Program-made: the position numbers and the translations under genes
NCBI GenBank assembly: GCA_037127255.1
Contig: JBANSL010000008.1
Coordinates: 42,173,373-42,237,372 of the forward strand
DNA length: 64,000 bases
From: Persicaria tinctoria
Taxonomy: Eukaryota > Streptophyta > Magnoliopsida > Caryophyllales > Polygonaceae
Reading direction: 5' to 3'
Part shown: positions 42,180 to 52,299 of the stretch, one piece after another
How the letters are laid out: the number at the start of each line of letters is the position of its first letter
How positions within the stretch are numbered: position 1 is the stretch's first letter
The notes under the pieces: model-generated
Seen by the model: the letters and a program-made list of their open reading frames with translations, nothing else
Told to the model about the DNA's origin: nothing
The model's database searches: none

Positions 42180-44370
42180 TGCATCGTGGCAATGGTCACA
42201 GCTCCGTAAGCTAATTGGGCCATTTAAGGGTGGTATTGCTTGGTCAGTCGGGGATGGTAAAACAATCAAGTTCTGGAAGGACAACTGGGTGACTAGGAAA
42301 GATATATATAATAACTAGCGTAGACCCCGTCCCGTGTATGGAGAATACGTTAGTCTAAATATAAATTATTTTTTCATTTAAAAAATAATATAAATAAAAT
42401 TAGTTCGACAGGTTATATATAATCTATATATCTTTTAATTAGATTCTCTTAAAATATAAATAAAATTCACATTTGTAAGGTACTACGTAAAAGTTTTTTT
42501 TTTTCTAATCTATGGTTAATTAAATCTGAAGTAATTTAATTAGATAGTTGATTTTTAAAAATATTTTAATATTCTTTTTTATTAAATATGTAGTATATAT
42601 TTATTACATTAGTTTACTAAAATATCTATGTACGGATGAATTGTGTCTACATATATGGCTATATAATATTTTAATTATTTATTTTTTACCTCGAAAAATA
42701 ATATAGATAGATATAAAATAACAATTATTAAATGACTGATTTTGATATAAATAATTCTTTCCACTAAAAAATAATCTAAATATAAATAAAATAGCATCTA
42801 TAAAAAAGTATTACATATTTATCTATTAATATTTTTGGTAAGTATGACTACGAAAATTAGTTTTATTATTACTACTACTGTGTTTAATTATATTGATATT
42901 TTTTTTCCTTATATAATATTTACTCTTTTATAAGATATTCCATCTATCCAATTATATGTGTTAATGGTAAAATAAAATAATTATTTTTATTAGATTTCCT
43001 TTTTGACGGGAGAAAGCTTTGCGAGACTCACCCACGGGCCGCCACGTATGCAGATGCACTCACGCGCCGCCACGTAGGCACCAACGCATCAGTTTTAGTA
43101 TATGTATATAGATTGCCTCGAGCCAAATAAAATTGACAAGAATGAAATGGTTGATCAATATATTCTCAACGGGGAATGGAATAGGAAAAGCTAAAAACAA
43201 TTCTACTAAATGAAATCACACAAAAATTACTAGATATTCCTCTTCCGAGAAATTGCATACAGGACAGAATGTATTGGTGGTCAGATAAAAAATGATGGTT
43301 TACAACTGCAAGCGCTTACAATTTTAGCATGAGAACTACAACGGGGACAGAGGATGATAATGCGTGGATTTGGAAAATTAATGCCCCTCCCAAGATTAAA
43401 AACTTCCTCAGGAGGATATGTCAAAATGGACTCCCGACGGCAGCCAGGCTGGCTAGTAGAGGTGTAGCAATTCAACCTTATTGTTCCATATGTAATCACC
43501 ATGAGGAAGATGTCACACATATATTCATGGAGTGTAAATACTCGCAAACATGTTCAAGTTTCTCGCCAAATGTCAAACTTGAACTCTCGAACGCAGTAAG
43601 ATCGTCAAGAAATATTGTATTAATAATGACAAAGCTCAAAGAATTGCTAACCCCCCAACAAAAACAGTTGATGGCATTTCAATGGTGGAATATTTGGCCG
43701 GTAAGGAATAACTTTATCTTCCAACAACAAAAGCTCCCGAGCAATTAAGGTTTTTCTAAAAAGGTGGAAGCACACATTAGTGAATGGAGCAAAGCGGAAA
43801 AGACAGATTCTAGTGAAAATAATGACACTGATCAGCAACAAAAAAGTAAAAGAGGGGCCCCCAAGAAAACCAGATTGGAAAAATGGAAGAAACCCCCGAA
43901 TAGGATAATGAAACTAAATTTTGATGGGACGACTTCAACGCAAAGAGTGAGCTCAATTGGGTACATTATTCGGAACAATTCAGGAGAATCAGTGGCATTG
44001 GGTGGTGACATAATAAGCAAACAATCTCTCTTAATGGCGGAAGTACTTGCATTGAGAGCTGGACTTCTAAAAGCCAGAGAGTTAAATATCCAAAATCTAA
44101 TCGTTGAAGGAGATTCGAAAATTATAATTGACTACTTTAAGACTAAAGTAAAATTTCCATGGGAAGTCGAACATTATAATGTCAGACATCAGCACCATCC
44201 TCACAGGGTTTAACGAAATCTCGCTCTCACATATCCTTCGAAAAGGTAACTACGTGGCAGATAAGGTTGCACACCTTGCTCTTGTTACCTCTAACCCTAT
44301 CCTTCACACTGAACCAGGTCTTGAAGATCTCATCCGAAAGGATGCTATCGAATAGCGTTTTCTGCGCATC
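42180..44370 (+). pseudogene. LINE ORF2 C-terminal part: zinc-binding RT tail and RNase H, with nested Helitron
   Basis: A plus-strand remnant of an L1-type LINE. 42180-42314 reads SWQWSQLRKLIGPFKGG, IAWSVGDGKTIKFWKDNW. After the Helitron it continues CLEPNKIDKNEMVDQYIL. 43330-43740 is the zf-RVT region (WIWKINAPPKIKNFLRRI, CSICNHHEEDVTHIFMECK). 43860-44213 is a plant-type RNase H (MKLNFDGTTSTQRVSSIGYI, AEVLALRAGLLKARELNI, VEGDSKIIIDYF). 44215-44355 reads the C-terminus in another phase (ADKVAHLALV, LIRKDAIE), then an A-rich tail at about 44388. Stops and frameshifts make it inactive; RT core and endonuclease are missing (5'-truncated). Confidence 0.88.
42315..43112 (-). mobile_element. Non-autonomous Helitron (798 bp)
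   Basis: On the minus strand it starts TCTATATACATATACTAAAAC at 43112 and ends ACGGGGTCTACGCTAG at 42315. It inserts between A (42314) and T (43113) without target duplication, as Helitrons do (5' TC, 3' CTAG, A^T site). Joining the flanks restores the LINE frame exactly (...TRKDIYNNCLEPNKIDK...). The interior is AT-rich, with a GC-rich stretch near 43010-43085. No Rep/helicase. The 3' hairpin (ACACGGG...) is degenerate. Confidence 0.82.
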
Positions 44371-44399
44371 AGAATTTTTACCCAATAAAAAAAAAGATA

Positions 44400-44895
44400 T
44401 TACTTTAATGATAAATTAGAATAATTAAAAGGCATGTATTATCCACCATCAAAGTTTCCTTCCACAAAAAATCCAATGTAGGAAATCCAAAAGGTATCAA
44501 GTTACACATAATCATTCTCTCGTACATAATTGACCATTACACTGATTCTTTCACTTCCCTCTGCATTTCCACCTCATGTCTCACCAACTTGCCATGTGGA
44601 GATGAAACAATTTCTTCCGTGCTTGCAGAAATAAGATTCTTCAAATGTTGTGAACTATATTCATGATACAAGACCTGGAAATTTTTAAAGAACGCAATTA
44701 AGACAACACAAATTTTCAAATGGCTATTTTTTTATCACTTATAAAAGTGAACAAAAATTTTATAGGCAAAGTGAGGAACTGAAATTATCAATAAACAAAA
44801 GGAAACAAAGAACTCACTCTATCCTTGTAGCTCTGCATTTCAATGAACTGAAATTATCATAGGCATAAACTAAAACAGTGATCAAGGAGTCATTG
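44400..44895 (-). pseudogene. Unrecognised gene fragment, C-terminal exons
   Basis: Two minus-strand exons with good splice signals: about 44867-44824 (FIEMQSYKDR, then GTGAGT) and 44675-44538 (VLYHEYSSQHLKNLISA, EEIVSSPHGKLVRHEVEM, QREVKESV, stop). They join in phase. The peptide is charged and helical, like the end of a coiled-coil protein. I cannot name it. Confidence 0.5.
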
Positions 44896-45112
44896 TTCTT
44901 GTTATATAACAAGCTCTGTATCACTTCATCGGCACTAACATTCAGAAAACATATTCTTTGATTTGTCTCTACAATTAACAAAATTTCCAACTAGTTAGCT
45001 ATTCTTCTTTAGCATAAAACATGCAACGTAGACTACAACACTGAGAATCAATCAGAATGACAAACTCGATGTTTCTAGTATATATAAATCATAAGACCAA
45101 ATCTTACCAATT

Positions 45113-45195
45113 CTTTTTTCCTTGCATTTGAACTTGCAAGCACCTCTGCAACTTTTTCTAGTAGCTATATTTCTTCCTTTGCAGCATAATCCTAC
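45113..45195 (-). pseudogene. Unrecognised exon with an internal stop
   Basis: Minus strand: DYAAKEEI, stop, LLEKVAEVLASSNARKKELV, followed by GTAAGA. It probably belongs to the same lost gene as the C-terminal exons at 44.5-44.9 kb, and the sequence is kinesin-tail-like in character. The in-frame TAG argues against function. Confidence 0.4.
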
Positions 45196-45199
45196 ATAT

Positions 45200-47140
45200 G
45201 GACAAAATGTTAAACTCAGAATCAATGAATACCTCTCCTTGCAACATGCAATGTGAAGAGAAGAAATATAACTACCTAAAATTTCTTTTCAAAGTCGGAC
45301 ACTGATAGAAATGAAATATCTCTCAAAGTGTGTAGCCTAAATGGAATATAATGGTAATTATGAGCAAAAATGAAATAGCAAGTAGGATGCTGGAGGAATT
45401 TGAGCTTTATAACAATACCAATAATAGATATATACCTAAATAAGAGAGACTCACGAATCTTTATTTTACTCAATTACTCTTTCTTTCATCTAGTAGAGAT
45501 GGGTTCTTTCTCTCTTATAGAGATGGACAGAGAGATAACTTAGAAGGGCTACCATCTGAGACGAAAAGTTCAAGTAACAAGATAAGTCTGATAACTCGAT
45601 GAAAATCAGAATTGAAGAGACATTTTGAGCATAATTGCGACTTTATTAATAGAATGGGATAGATGACTTCTTGTGAGTGTAAAGAAGATGTGTACCCGTT
45701 CATATATTCAACATGTTTTTCAAGACACCAAGATACAATGCATGAACATGAAGCATCACAATTTCTTGCCAAAGGGCTATTGGGAATCTAACTAGCAAAA
45801 AGTAAGCATTTAGGGTGCTTTTAAAAAAAGAATAGCAACTGAATCGGCCAGATTATCATATTTTCCTCGTATATACACTAGGAACAACTTTTTCATCTAT
45901 AAAAAATATGATCAACCAACCACTTTCCTGATCCCCGTGCATCTGTCGCGCAATTTTAATGTTCCGGAAAAAAAAATCTAGTTTAGAAGGAATTAAAGGG
46001 CTGATAAATATTTGATTCTATGATTCTTTTTAATGGGAAAGATTAAATCTAAGGACATGTATTTGAAGGGGATTGCTTAGGCACACACCGGGAGGTAAAA
46101 GGGTCCTTTGAAGTATGAAACCAATAGCCTCTAAAGACAACATCAAAACAAGACAACATCCAAACATTACTGAATCTTAATATATTTGTTGAAGATGTTG
46201 CAAGCAATTGCATCCAGAAGGCTAAAGCCGAGACATAAGACAATTCAATCAGGACCTTAAAATCATCAAAAGAGTACAAAGCTAGAAAAGAATAAAGGAG
46301 AGTTACCTCATCTTGTTTCATCAAAATCAAATTCTTAAAGAGTATTCGAATAAAGCCTAAGTTTCTATAAATCGAAGCACATGAACACCAATCTGATTTT
46401 TCAAGAGGATAAGACAAAGAAATTCAAATAAGTAGCAATTTCTATAAGTCTACTCATTTACATCCCACAATTGAATTATTGAAAAGGGAAGCTAATAACA
46501 CGATTTAGCATTTAGAAATCAAGTTGTTCAAATAGGCAACTGCTTCTAGTTCATATGATCATTTAAAAAGTGATAGAAGGTTTATGCCATTTATAGGATT
46601 GTGATGAAGGAACTGACCAACATATGGTAAGTGCAGGGTAATGGGAATGCCCAGTGATGGTAGGTATGGCCCAGGACAAATACCACTCATCAGAAGAAGT
46701 TAAAGGCTCCCTATTCCACAAGCTGCAAGTATCTCCTCTTCTATCTTATAGTTGTTTTATAATCAGTTAGAGAAGTTTTAACAATTTAGAGGGATCGATG
46801 TCCAATGATTATTCTCATTGTCCACCAAATGACTAATTAGTTCCAATTGCTAACTAAACCAGCCAAACACTAACCCTAGTTCCTTGTCAGTTGAAACAAT
46901 AATCATACCATCAAATAATGATCTTCCATCTAATTGTCCACAATTACAATTTCAGAGGCCTAAAATCTTGGAAAAAGAATTCAGCCCAATAAACCAATAA
47001 GAAAAAAAATCTAACTATCTAGCCTCATAACTTAAATTTGGCTTGGTTGCGTGTCGAATTATCCCTAGTAGTCCTGAGATAAACAATCACGGCATCAAGA
47101 GATATACCAGTTCAATCCAATTTGTAAACATCAGCCCCAA
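45200..47140. other. AT-rich DNA between gene fragments
   Basis: Intron-like sequence. Several small frames (for example 46049-46417 minus) have no domain and no consistent codon use. Confidence 0.5.
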
Positions 47141-47289
47141 CATAGTCAGCCTTCCATAGATCGAAATAAACCAGTTTCACCCAAAGAGCTCATCCAAATA
47201 AAACAATTCAGCAACTAAATTGAACTCCCAACTCAGTCAAGCTAAGGTCCAGGAAGTATACCTTGTGGTTCGATTGAACTTAAGGTTTA

Positions 47290-47860
47290 GGATTAAGTGG
47301 AATCGGGGTCGCCAGTGGCGCCCGCTAGGCTCGAGGGATATGGGAGAGAAGGGCCGTTGTTTGGTCTCTCGTAGCCGTATTCGACTCCTTCAAAGCTCGC
47401 TAGGCACCGAGGTTGGCGATTGGGTTTGGCCGGAAGCTGCAGAGGACATTCACCTCTTTCTTCTTCGACTTCTTCGGCGAGGGCGTCACAAAGCAACGAC
47501 GGAGTGCTGAAACTCCAATTTCGGGGGCTGGGAGACGAAATCACTGACCTCGGGGTGCGCTGCTTGACATCGATGTTTCACGTTGGCACATGGGCGGGAA
47601 GGAGGTTGGAGATTCAAAGGATTGAACAGGGTATGGTGTTCGACTGACATTAAGCCGTGTCTCCTGAGCAAGTGCGGGTGACGACGGTGGCGGTGTTAGT
47701 TCTTCTTCTCAGTCCAATAGTGAGAGAGCGAGGAGACGAGTTGGGCGAAGATTTGGCGGAGGTCAAGCGAGAAAGGGCAAACCCCTAAAATGGAAGAGGG
47801 ATCCCCGTTTTTAGATCTGAAGAAATGGAGGCGGCATTACTGGAGAAGGCGCTTAGGGTT
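47290..47860 (-). pseudogene. Possible 5' leader and first exon of an unknown gene
   Basis: On the minus strand a CT-rich leader (47860-47680) is followed by an ATG frame, MSVEHHTLFNPLNLQP (47671 down to 47486), and an overlapping frame rich in Pro/Ser/Glu (47544-47293, EEVEEERGECPLQLP). GC content is far above the surroundings, as in plant first exons. No family recognised; the overlap of two frames suggests a frameshift. Confidence 0.35.
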
Positions 47861-47934
47861 AAATGCATTTTTTTTTATCAGAGGGTTAGATGCACTATAT
47901 TTTTGTGGATTGTGTCAGTGTTATTAAACAACTA

Positions 47935-48900
47935 CAGTCCCCGCGCCATGGCGCTTGCGCGATGAAAAAAAATATAAAATATCTATTATAAGGATGAACA
48001 AAAATAATAATGAAAAAAATACAAATTGTGAAATACATTAATGAATATAAAACTAAATATATGAATGGATGTTGTGGCTACGCTAGACTTGGTCCATAGG
48101 ATTCCTGGGGAAAAAAATAGTTTGGTTATATGAAGGGATGAAAATGTATATAAAAAGAAATAATGTAAGGCTAATCTTACAAAATGAGGAAAAAATATGA
48201 GATATTCTAAAAAGGATCTTAAAGAAATTTGAGATATTCTAGAAAGGATCTTAAAAAAAAAGAAATTAATGTATTAGGATTAGGATAAATATGAAATATC
48301 AGATAATCTGAACGAGAAAAAAATATGAAGAGAAAGAATCCAGATAATTGAATTATTTTACCCAATTACTAAACAGATATATTAATTCTTCCTATTTTAC
48401 CCAATTACTAAACATTTATATAAAGAATCCAAAGTAACAATTGAATTATTTTCAAATGTGAGAGAAAGAATCCAGAGAATTATGAAATATAAACATAAAG
48501 ATCTCACTGAGCAATATCTTATGTTTTTAACCCTAGGAAAAGAAACAAAAAGAAAGCGATTTTTATTGCAGTAAGAAGGTTTACAGTAATGCTAAATTAA
48601 AGAAACAAAAGACAATTCCAACCATCAATTATCAACATCCTAGAGATAACTTGAATATTTTATCTTCACTATTCAACCTAGTCAATTCATTAAGGATTTT
48701 CATTAAGCAAACATTATGAAATATAATGTCAAAAAGAACAAAACAGAAAGAGGCATGGGTATCAACCACACAACATATCCCAACAATAGCAATGAAATAA
48801 GTGTCTTGGCTTTCGATTTATTTTGATATGAATCTGCCTATAATTTGGTGATGTAGCAAGTTTGACTTGTTCTAAACATAAGTTGATAGTCGGCGTTGAT
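47935..48900. other. AT-rich DNA starting with a GC palindrome
   Basis: CCCCGCGCCATGGCGCTTGCGCG at about 47939-47961 includes the palindrome GCGCCATGGCGC and stands out in AT-rich DNA. It resembles the terminal hairpin of some Helitrons, but no CTRR-T end follows in either direction at the right distance. Nothing else is recognised to 48900 apart from short repeats (GAGATATTCTA-AAAGGATCTTAAA near 48200 and 48235). Confidence 0.4.
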
Positions 48901-48912
48901 TAATGAATAATA

Positions 48913-48981
48913 AGTCTATGTGGGAATTCAACCCACATCTTTGTGTATTATCACAATGCTCTCTCAGTGAGCTAATAGGCT
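48913..48981 (-). other. tRNA-like sequence, copy 1 (69 nt)
   Basis: The minus strand folds like a tRNA: acceptor stem AGCCTAT/ATAGACT (one G-U-type mismatch), D arm GCTC...GAGC, anticodon stem TTGTG/CACAA around a six-base loop ATAATA, and T arm GTGGG/CCCAC. A normal anticodon loop has seven bases. Closely similar to copy 2 at 49834. Probably a tRNA pseudogene or the head of a SINE, not a working tRNA. Confidence 0.6.
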
Positions 48982-49284
48982 ATATGAGTATTTTTTTAAC
49001 AAGGAAAACTACATGAATCTCACAAAAATTCTATTACATGAACTTGAGGACCTCCATGAACACAAACACAAAAAAGGGCAAACTAAATGCCAGAACTACT
49101 ATCAAGAACTCAGATGACATCTCATCCAATAGCCTAAATTTCAGAGACATAGAACCTGTAGGAGGAAGAGACAAATCAAACATAGCCCTACCTGATGCAG
49201 AATTTCAATAAACTGACTAAAGAGGTATGATCACATTACACACCAAGTATATCATCAGCTCTGTCATATTTTTCTGCTGACCAA

Positions 49285-49455
49285 CTAATATACACTTCTC
49301 CTTGACGGGATCCATAGTTCATTCTCCTTGAGGTTCTTGGTCGGTGGTCTACCTCTCCTTACAATCTTCATTTCTGGCTCATTATGGTCACTATCTTGCC
49401 TTAAATTTTCAAAATTCTTCTTAGCCAGCTCTTGTATAGTGCGTGCCCGGCAAAA
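49285..49455 (-). pseudogene. Bromodomain-protein gene fragment
   Basis: Minus strand: ARTIQELAKKNFENLRQDSD, then NEPEMKIVRRGRPPTKNLKE, then ELWIPSRRSVY and a TAG at 49285-49287. This matches the end of the bromodomain and the RRGRPPTKN linker that follows it in plant bromodomain proteins of the BRD/SWI-SNF-associated type. The rest of the bromodomain and the C-terminal part are not nearby. GRP is an AT-hook-like motif. Fragment only. Confidence 0.72.
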
Positions 49456-49689
49456 TAGAGCATAAGGTTAAAGAGTAACTGAATGTTCCAAAAAAATAAT
49501 TTTCATCTCAATAATAATACTTTCATTAAGGAGAAGATGATTGATTCGCTATTATACAAAGCATTGTAGACAAGTATTTCAAATCCATAGTCTGCAAACT
49601 CCCCAAGAGAGCTAATGGCTAAAATGATATCACAATAAACTAAAATGCAAGTGCAAATGTAAAGCAATTTCCCTAAGAAAACTAATTCG

Positions 49690-49830
49690 ATCACGTGTCA
49701 AGTAAAAGCATTCATTATATGCTGATCGTTGAGTAAACTTGTAATATTTTCAGGTGTCATGTAAAACAATTCAGATGTCATGTAAAGCAATTGACGTGTC
49801 AAGTAAAACAATTCAGGTGTCATGTAAATA
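49690..49830. repeat. Tandem repeat, about 22-24 bp x 5
   Basis: Units of the type GTGTCA(A/T)GTAAA(A/G)CAATTCA, ending just before tRNA-like copy 2. Confidence 0.85.
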
Positions 49831-49833
49831 ATA

Positions 49834-49902
49834 AGCCTATGTGGGAATTGAACCCACATCTTTGTGTATAACCACAATGCTCTTCCATTGAGCTAATAGG
49901 CT
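49834..49902 (-). other. tRNA-like sequence, copy 2 (69 nt)
   Basis: Perfect 7-bp acceptor stem AGCCTAT/ATAGGCT, D arm GCTC...GAGC, T arm GTGGG TTCAATT CCCAC with a good B box, and an A-box-like TTAGCTCAATGG. The anticodon stem TTGTG/CACAA closes a six-base loop GTTATA, so no standard anticodon can be placed. Both copies share flanking bases (AATAATAAG on the left, TATATG on the right), so the duplicated unit is slightly longer than the tRNA. Confidence 0.65.
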
Positions 49903-50358
49903 ATATGTGAAGAATATTTATGTCAAAACAGGCCTAACATGGCCATTACTTGAACTTATCAATCATTATTCACTTGATATATCAAGATTTTTATTCACTA
50001 TTCTAAAAATTACATTTTTGAAGGGATGCTAGCAGATACGAACCGACTGTCAATGCAGGCAAGTGTTCTTTAAGAGGGTACATAGTTGTGCACTCTGGAG
50101 AAAATTTGCCTTTTAAGTTGTGGAGTAGCTGCAGGTATTAGTTTTATTATCCCTACAAAAATGAGATCAATTTCTGTCATTGTTAGCTGGTTGTTCTGCA
50201 TAACCTTTCTTTGAATTAGATGTCATATGCATACAACTTCAAAGGAAAATAGCTCTCTGGGGGAGGTCCTTGCTCATTTTTTACATTTTCTGTCATACTT
50301 CCTTTGTGCAGCATTTTTTGATGAGAACCTTTTAGAACCTTACTTTTAACTGTTTATA

Positions 50359-50700
50359 GAGGGAACTACCTATAAAAAGTTAAAGAGGATTTTATATGTA
50401 TAAAAAAGCCAGCCAGAGCTCTATGTTGTCATAACAATGTGTAGTTCCCTTGAACCCATTATGGAGCCCTACTGTCATATTTAACTATCCAATATTTATC
50501 ATATATATAGTTATTAAGAAACCAAGTAAGGGTCTTTTATAGTTTCTAACGTGTGCTTATGAACCCATTATAGAGCTGTATGAACCCATTACAGTGGGAA
50601 TAACTATAAAGACCCTTCATCAGCCTTCTCTTTATAAAAAAATATTAATATGTTGCTAACATTTTTAACTATAAAAAGTTACCTCATATGTAGTTCCCTT
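50359..50700. mobile_element. MITE candidate (about 340 bp)
   Basis: The ends AGGGAACTACCTATAAAAAG and (reversed) AAGGGAACTACATATGAGG are related inverted repeats. Internal repeats include GAACCCATTA and GGGTCTTTTATAG / CTATAAAGACCC. No target duplication established. Confidence 0.45.
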
Positions 50701-50741
50701 GAATAAACATGTGTCGGGATGGGACCTCATACACAAGTTAC

Positions 50742-51069
50742 CTCTTTGTTGTGCAAGTTCCTCTTCCTTCGGTTGATGAACCAATTATTTATTTGCTTCA
50801 GCTGCAATCCCGTTTCCTGAACCAATCTCAGCTTGTCCTCTTCCTACCAAAGTCCATACACGACACGACATTCATCTCGAGTACAAAACTGAGATTTGTG
50901 TTCAAAATTTTAGCTAGTTATACAGTGAAGATCTTACTGTTGGGTAAGGCCACTTGGAGTGTGACTGCCACCAAGCTTTCAAGACAGAAGGCGTGTTGCC
51001 TGGGAGCTCCCCTGCTCGTCTCTTGCGTAGAATCTCCTCCCTTATGTCCACAATCTTATCCTTATAACC
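50742..51069 (-). pseudogene. Class II KNOX homeobox gene fragment (homeodomain exons)
   Basis: Two minus-strand exons with exact splice sites: 51069-50938 (44 codons, [20 protein letters not shown] ... [15 protein letters not shown]) and 50843-50742 (34 codons, [34 protein letters not shown]). Together they are the ELK end and TALE homeodomain of KNAT3/4-type transcription factors, which bind TGAC-type sites. Helix 3 reads [11 protein letters not shown] where class II proteins usually have WFINQRKRNWH. No KNOX1/KNOX2 domains are found upstream, so it is a fragment. The reading frame is still open. Confidence 0.9.
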
Positions 51070-51370
51070 CTTTTGGTACAAGGAAATTATGTACTGATGC
51101 AATTAAGAAGGCATTCCAAATCTTGTCTGAACATGCATTCCAAATCTTCATCTGTTTTTTTGGTTTGGTTATTAAGGTTATGGTCTAATGGATATGTAAC
51201 GGGAGAGGTGTTCTTTTGCTTAGGGGCTTATATGACATTGATGGATTAACGGTAGCATAGAGCTTATTGGTATGGTTTTTGAACAAGGCCTAGATAGATG
51301 TTATGAACAATAGAGAGCCTGCTAACAATACATAATTTCTGCACGTCAACAGCACAAGGAAATTACTCAC

Positions 51371-51549
51371 TTAAGATTCCAGAGACTTTCCCACACGAAG
51401 AACAGCAATAGCTCCCATCTAATTGCATGAATTGGCCAAGATTAGCAACTCCAATCATTTGACGTTGAAAGGCACACCCAATGTGGCAGGTTAATCCACA
51501 AGAGTCAACATGTGGGCTCTCGGATTCACAAACCAGCCAAAATTGTTTA
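51371..51549 (-). pseudogene. VIN3-like (VEL family) PHD-finger gene fragment
   Basis: Minus strand: FWLVCESESPHVDSCGLTCH, then IGCAFQRQMIGVANLGQFM, then LDGSYCCSSCGKVSGIL, then GTGAGT. This is the second half of the PHD finger of VIN3/VRN5-like proteins, which act with Polycomb in gene silencing. The Cys/His spacing is kept, but the first half of the PHD, the fibronectin domain and the VEL domain are missing. The next gene fragment downstream is KNOX, not VEL. Confidence 0.85.
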
Positions 51550-51804
51550 AACAAGTTCCTAGCCGCCAATAAGCTAAATTATATATTTCATTGGCTTCTC
51601 TTAATGAAATTCAAATAAGCTTTACATTCTACATTCCTACCCTTCCACCATGATCTAACCATTGGGTATTCCCCTATTTAGATCACTCATCAAACCCAAT
51701 TGCAACTTTTTTCATCAGATTAAACTAGATAATCGAAATAAAACAAAAAGAAGAGGGAAAACAAACAGCAATAAGACAAAGGGGGAACTGGATTGATGAT
51801 TTAC

Positions 51805-51938
51805 CAGTGGGGAGGTCGGAGACTGTTAGGCGTAACAAATTGAATTGATGGAGCCTGAGATGAAGAAGGTTGGACTTCAAAGCGACGCAGACGACGGGCC
51901 GATGCTTTCAATTCCGCCCGGAGACGACGTGTCAACAT
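51805..51938 (-). pseudogene. Possible first exon of an unknown gene
   Basis: Minus strand ATG at 51938: MLTRRLRAELKASARRLRRF, then EVQPSSSQAPSIQFV, ending CACTG|GTAAAT. The basic N-terminus and GC-rich code resemble a plant first exon or an organelle-targeting peptide. It lies just upstream of the VEL PHD fragment but does not match a VEL N-terminus. Confidence 0.4.
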
Positions 51939-52299
51939 CGGAACCCTAGCCGCCGCCCCCGACCCCCTTCCTTCTCCCTTCTTGTGGTTGCCTCAACCAT
52001 GGCACCCGAGCTCGCCGGAGCGCCCCCTCCACTTTGTCTCGATCTCTCTCTCAGTCTCCCCCTCAGTTACATGCGCCCGCCATTAGAGACGAATGAGGCC
52101 CTTCTTCCTCCTTTCCCCTCTTTTTATTTTCTCTTTCCTGGCTTCCCTCAATTACCGGCTACTGGTTGCACCTTGAACCCGGATATCCGGTTGTGTGCAA
52201 TTTTTTTTTCGGATTGGGTTAGACATGCAAATATTTCCCCCAAAATGGTTATTTTTGCAAATTGCCCTAAAAATTATATTACATTAAAGTAAAAAAAAA

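Noticed and set aside
46049..46417. 122-residue minus-strand frame
   Set aside because: No domain, no splice context, hydrophobic random-like composition in AT-rich DNA.
47939..47961. Helitron 3' hairpin
   Set aside because: The GC palindrome is suggestive but no CTRR followed by T lies about 10 bases away.
49834..49902. Functional tRNA gene
   Set aside because: The anticodon loop has six bases and a near-identical degenerate copy lies nearby; no standard anticodon can be assigned.
52170..52245. Second MULE-type end resembling the 30.9-kb end (CCGGTT ... TTGGGTTAGACATGCAAATATTTCCCC)
   Set aside because: Similar in style to the ends at 28604 and 30919, but no partner end or target duplication was found, so no element is called.
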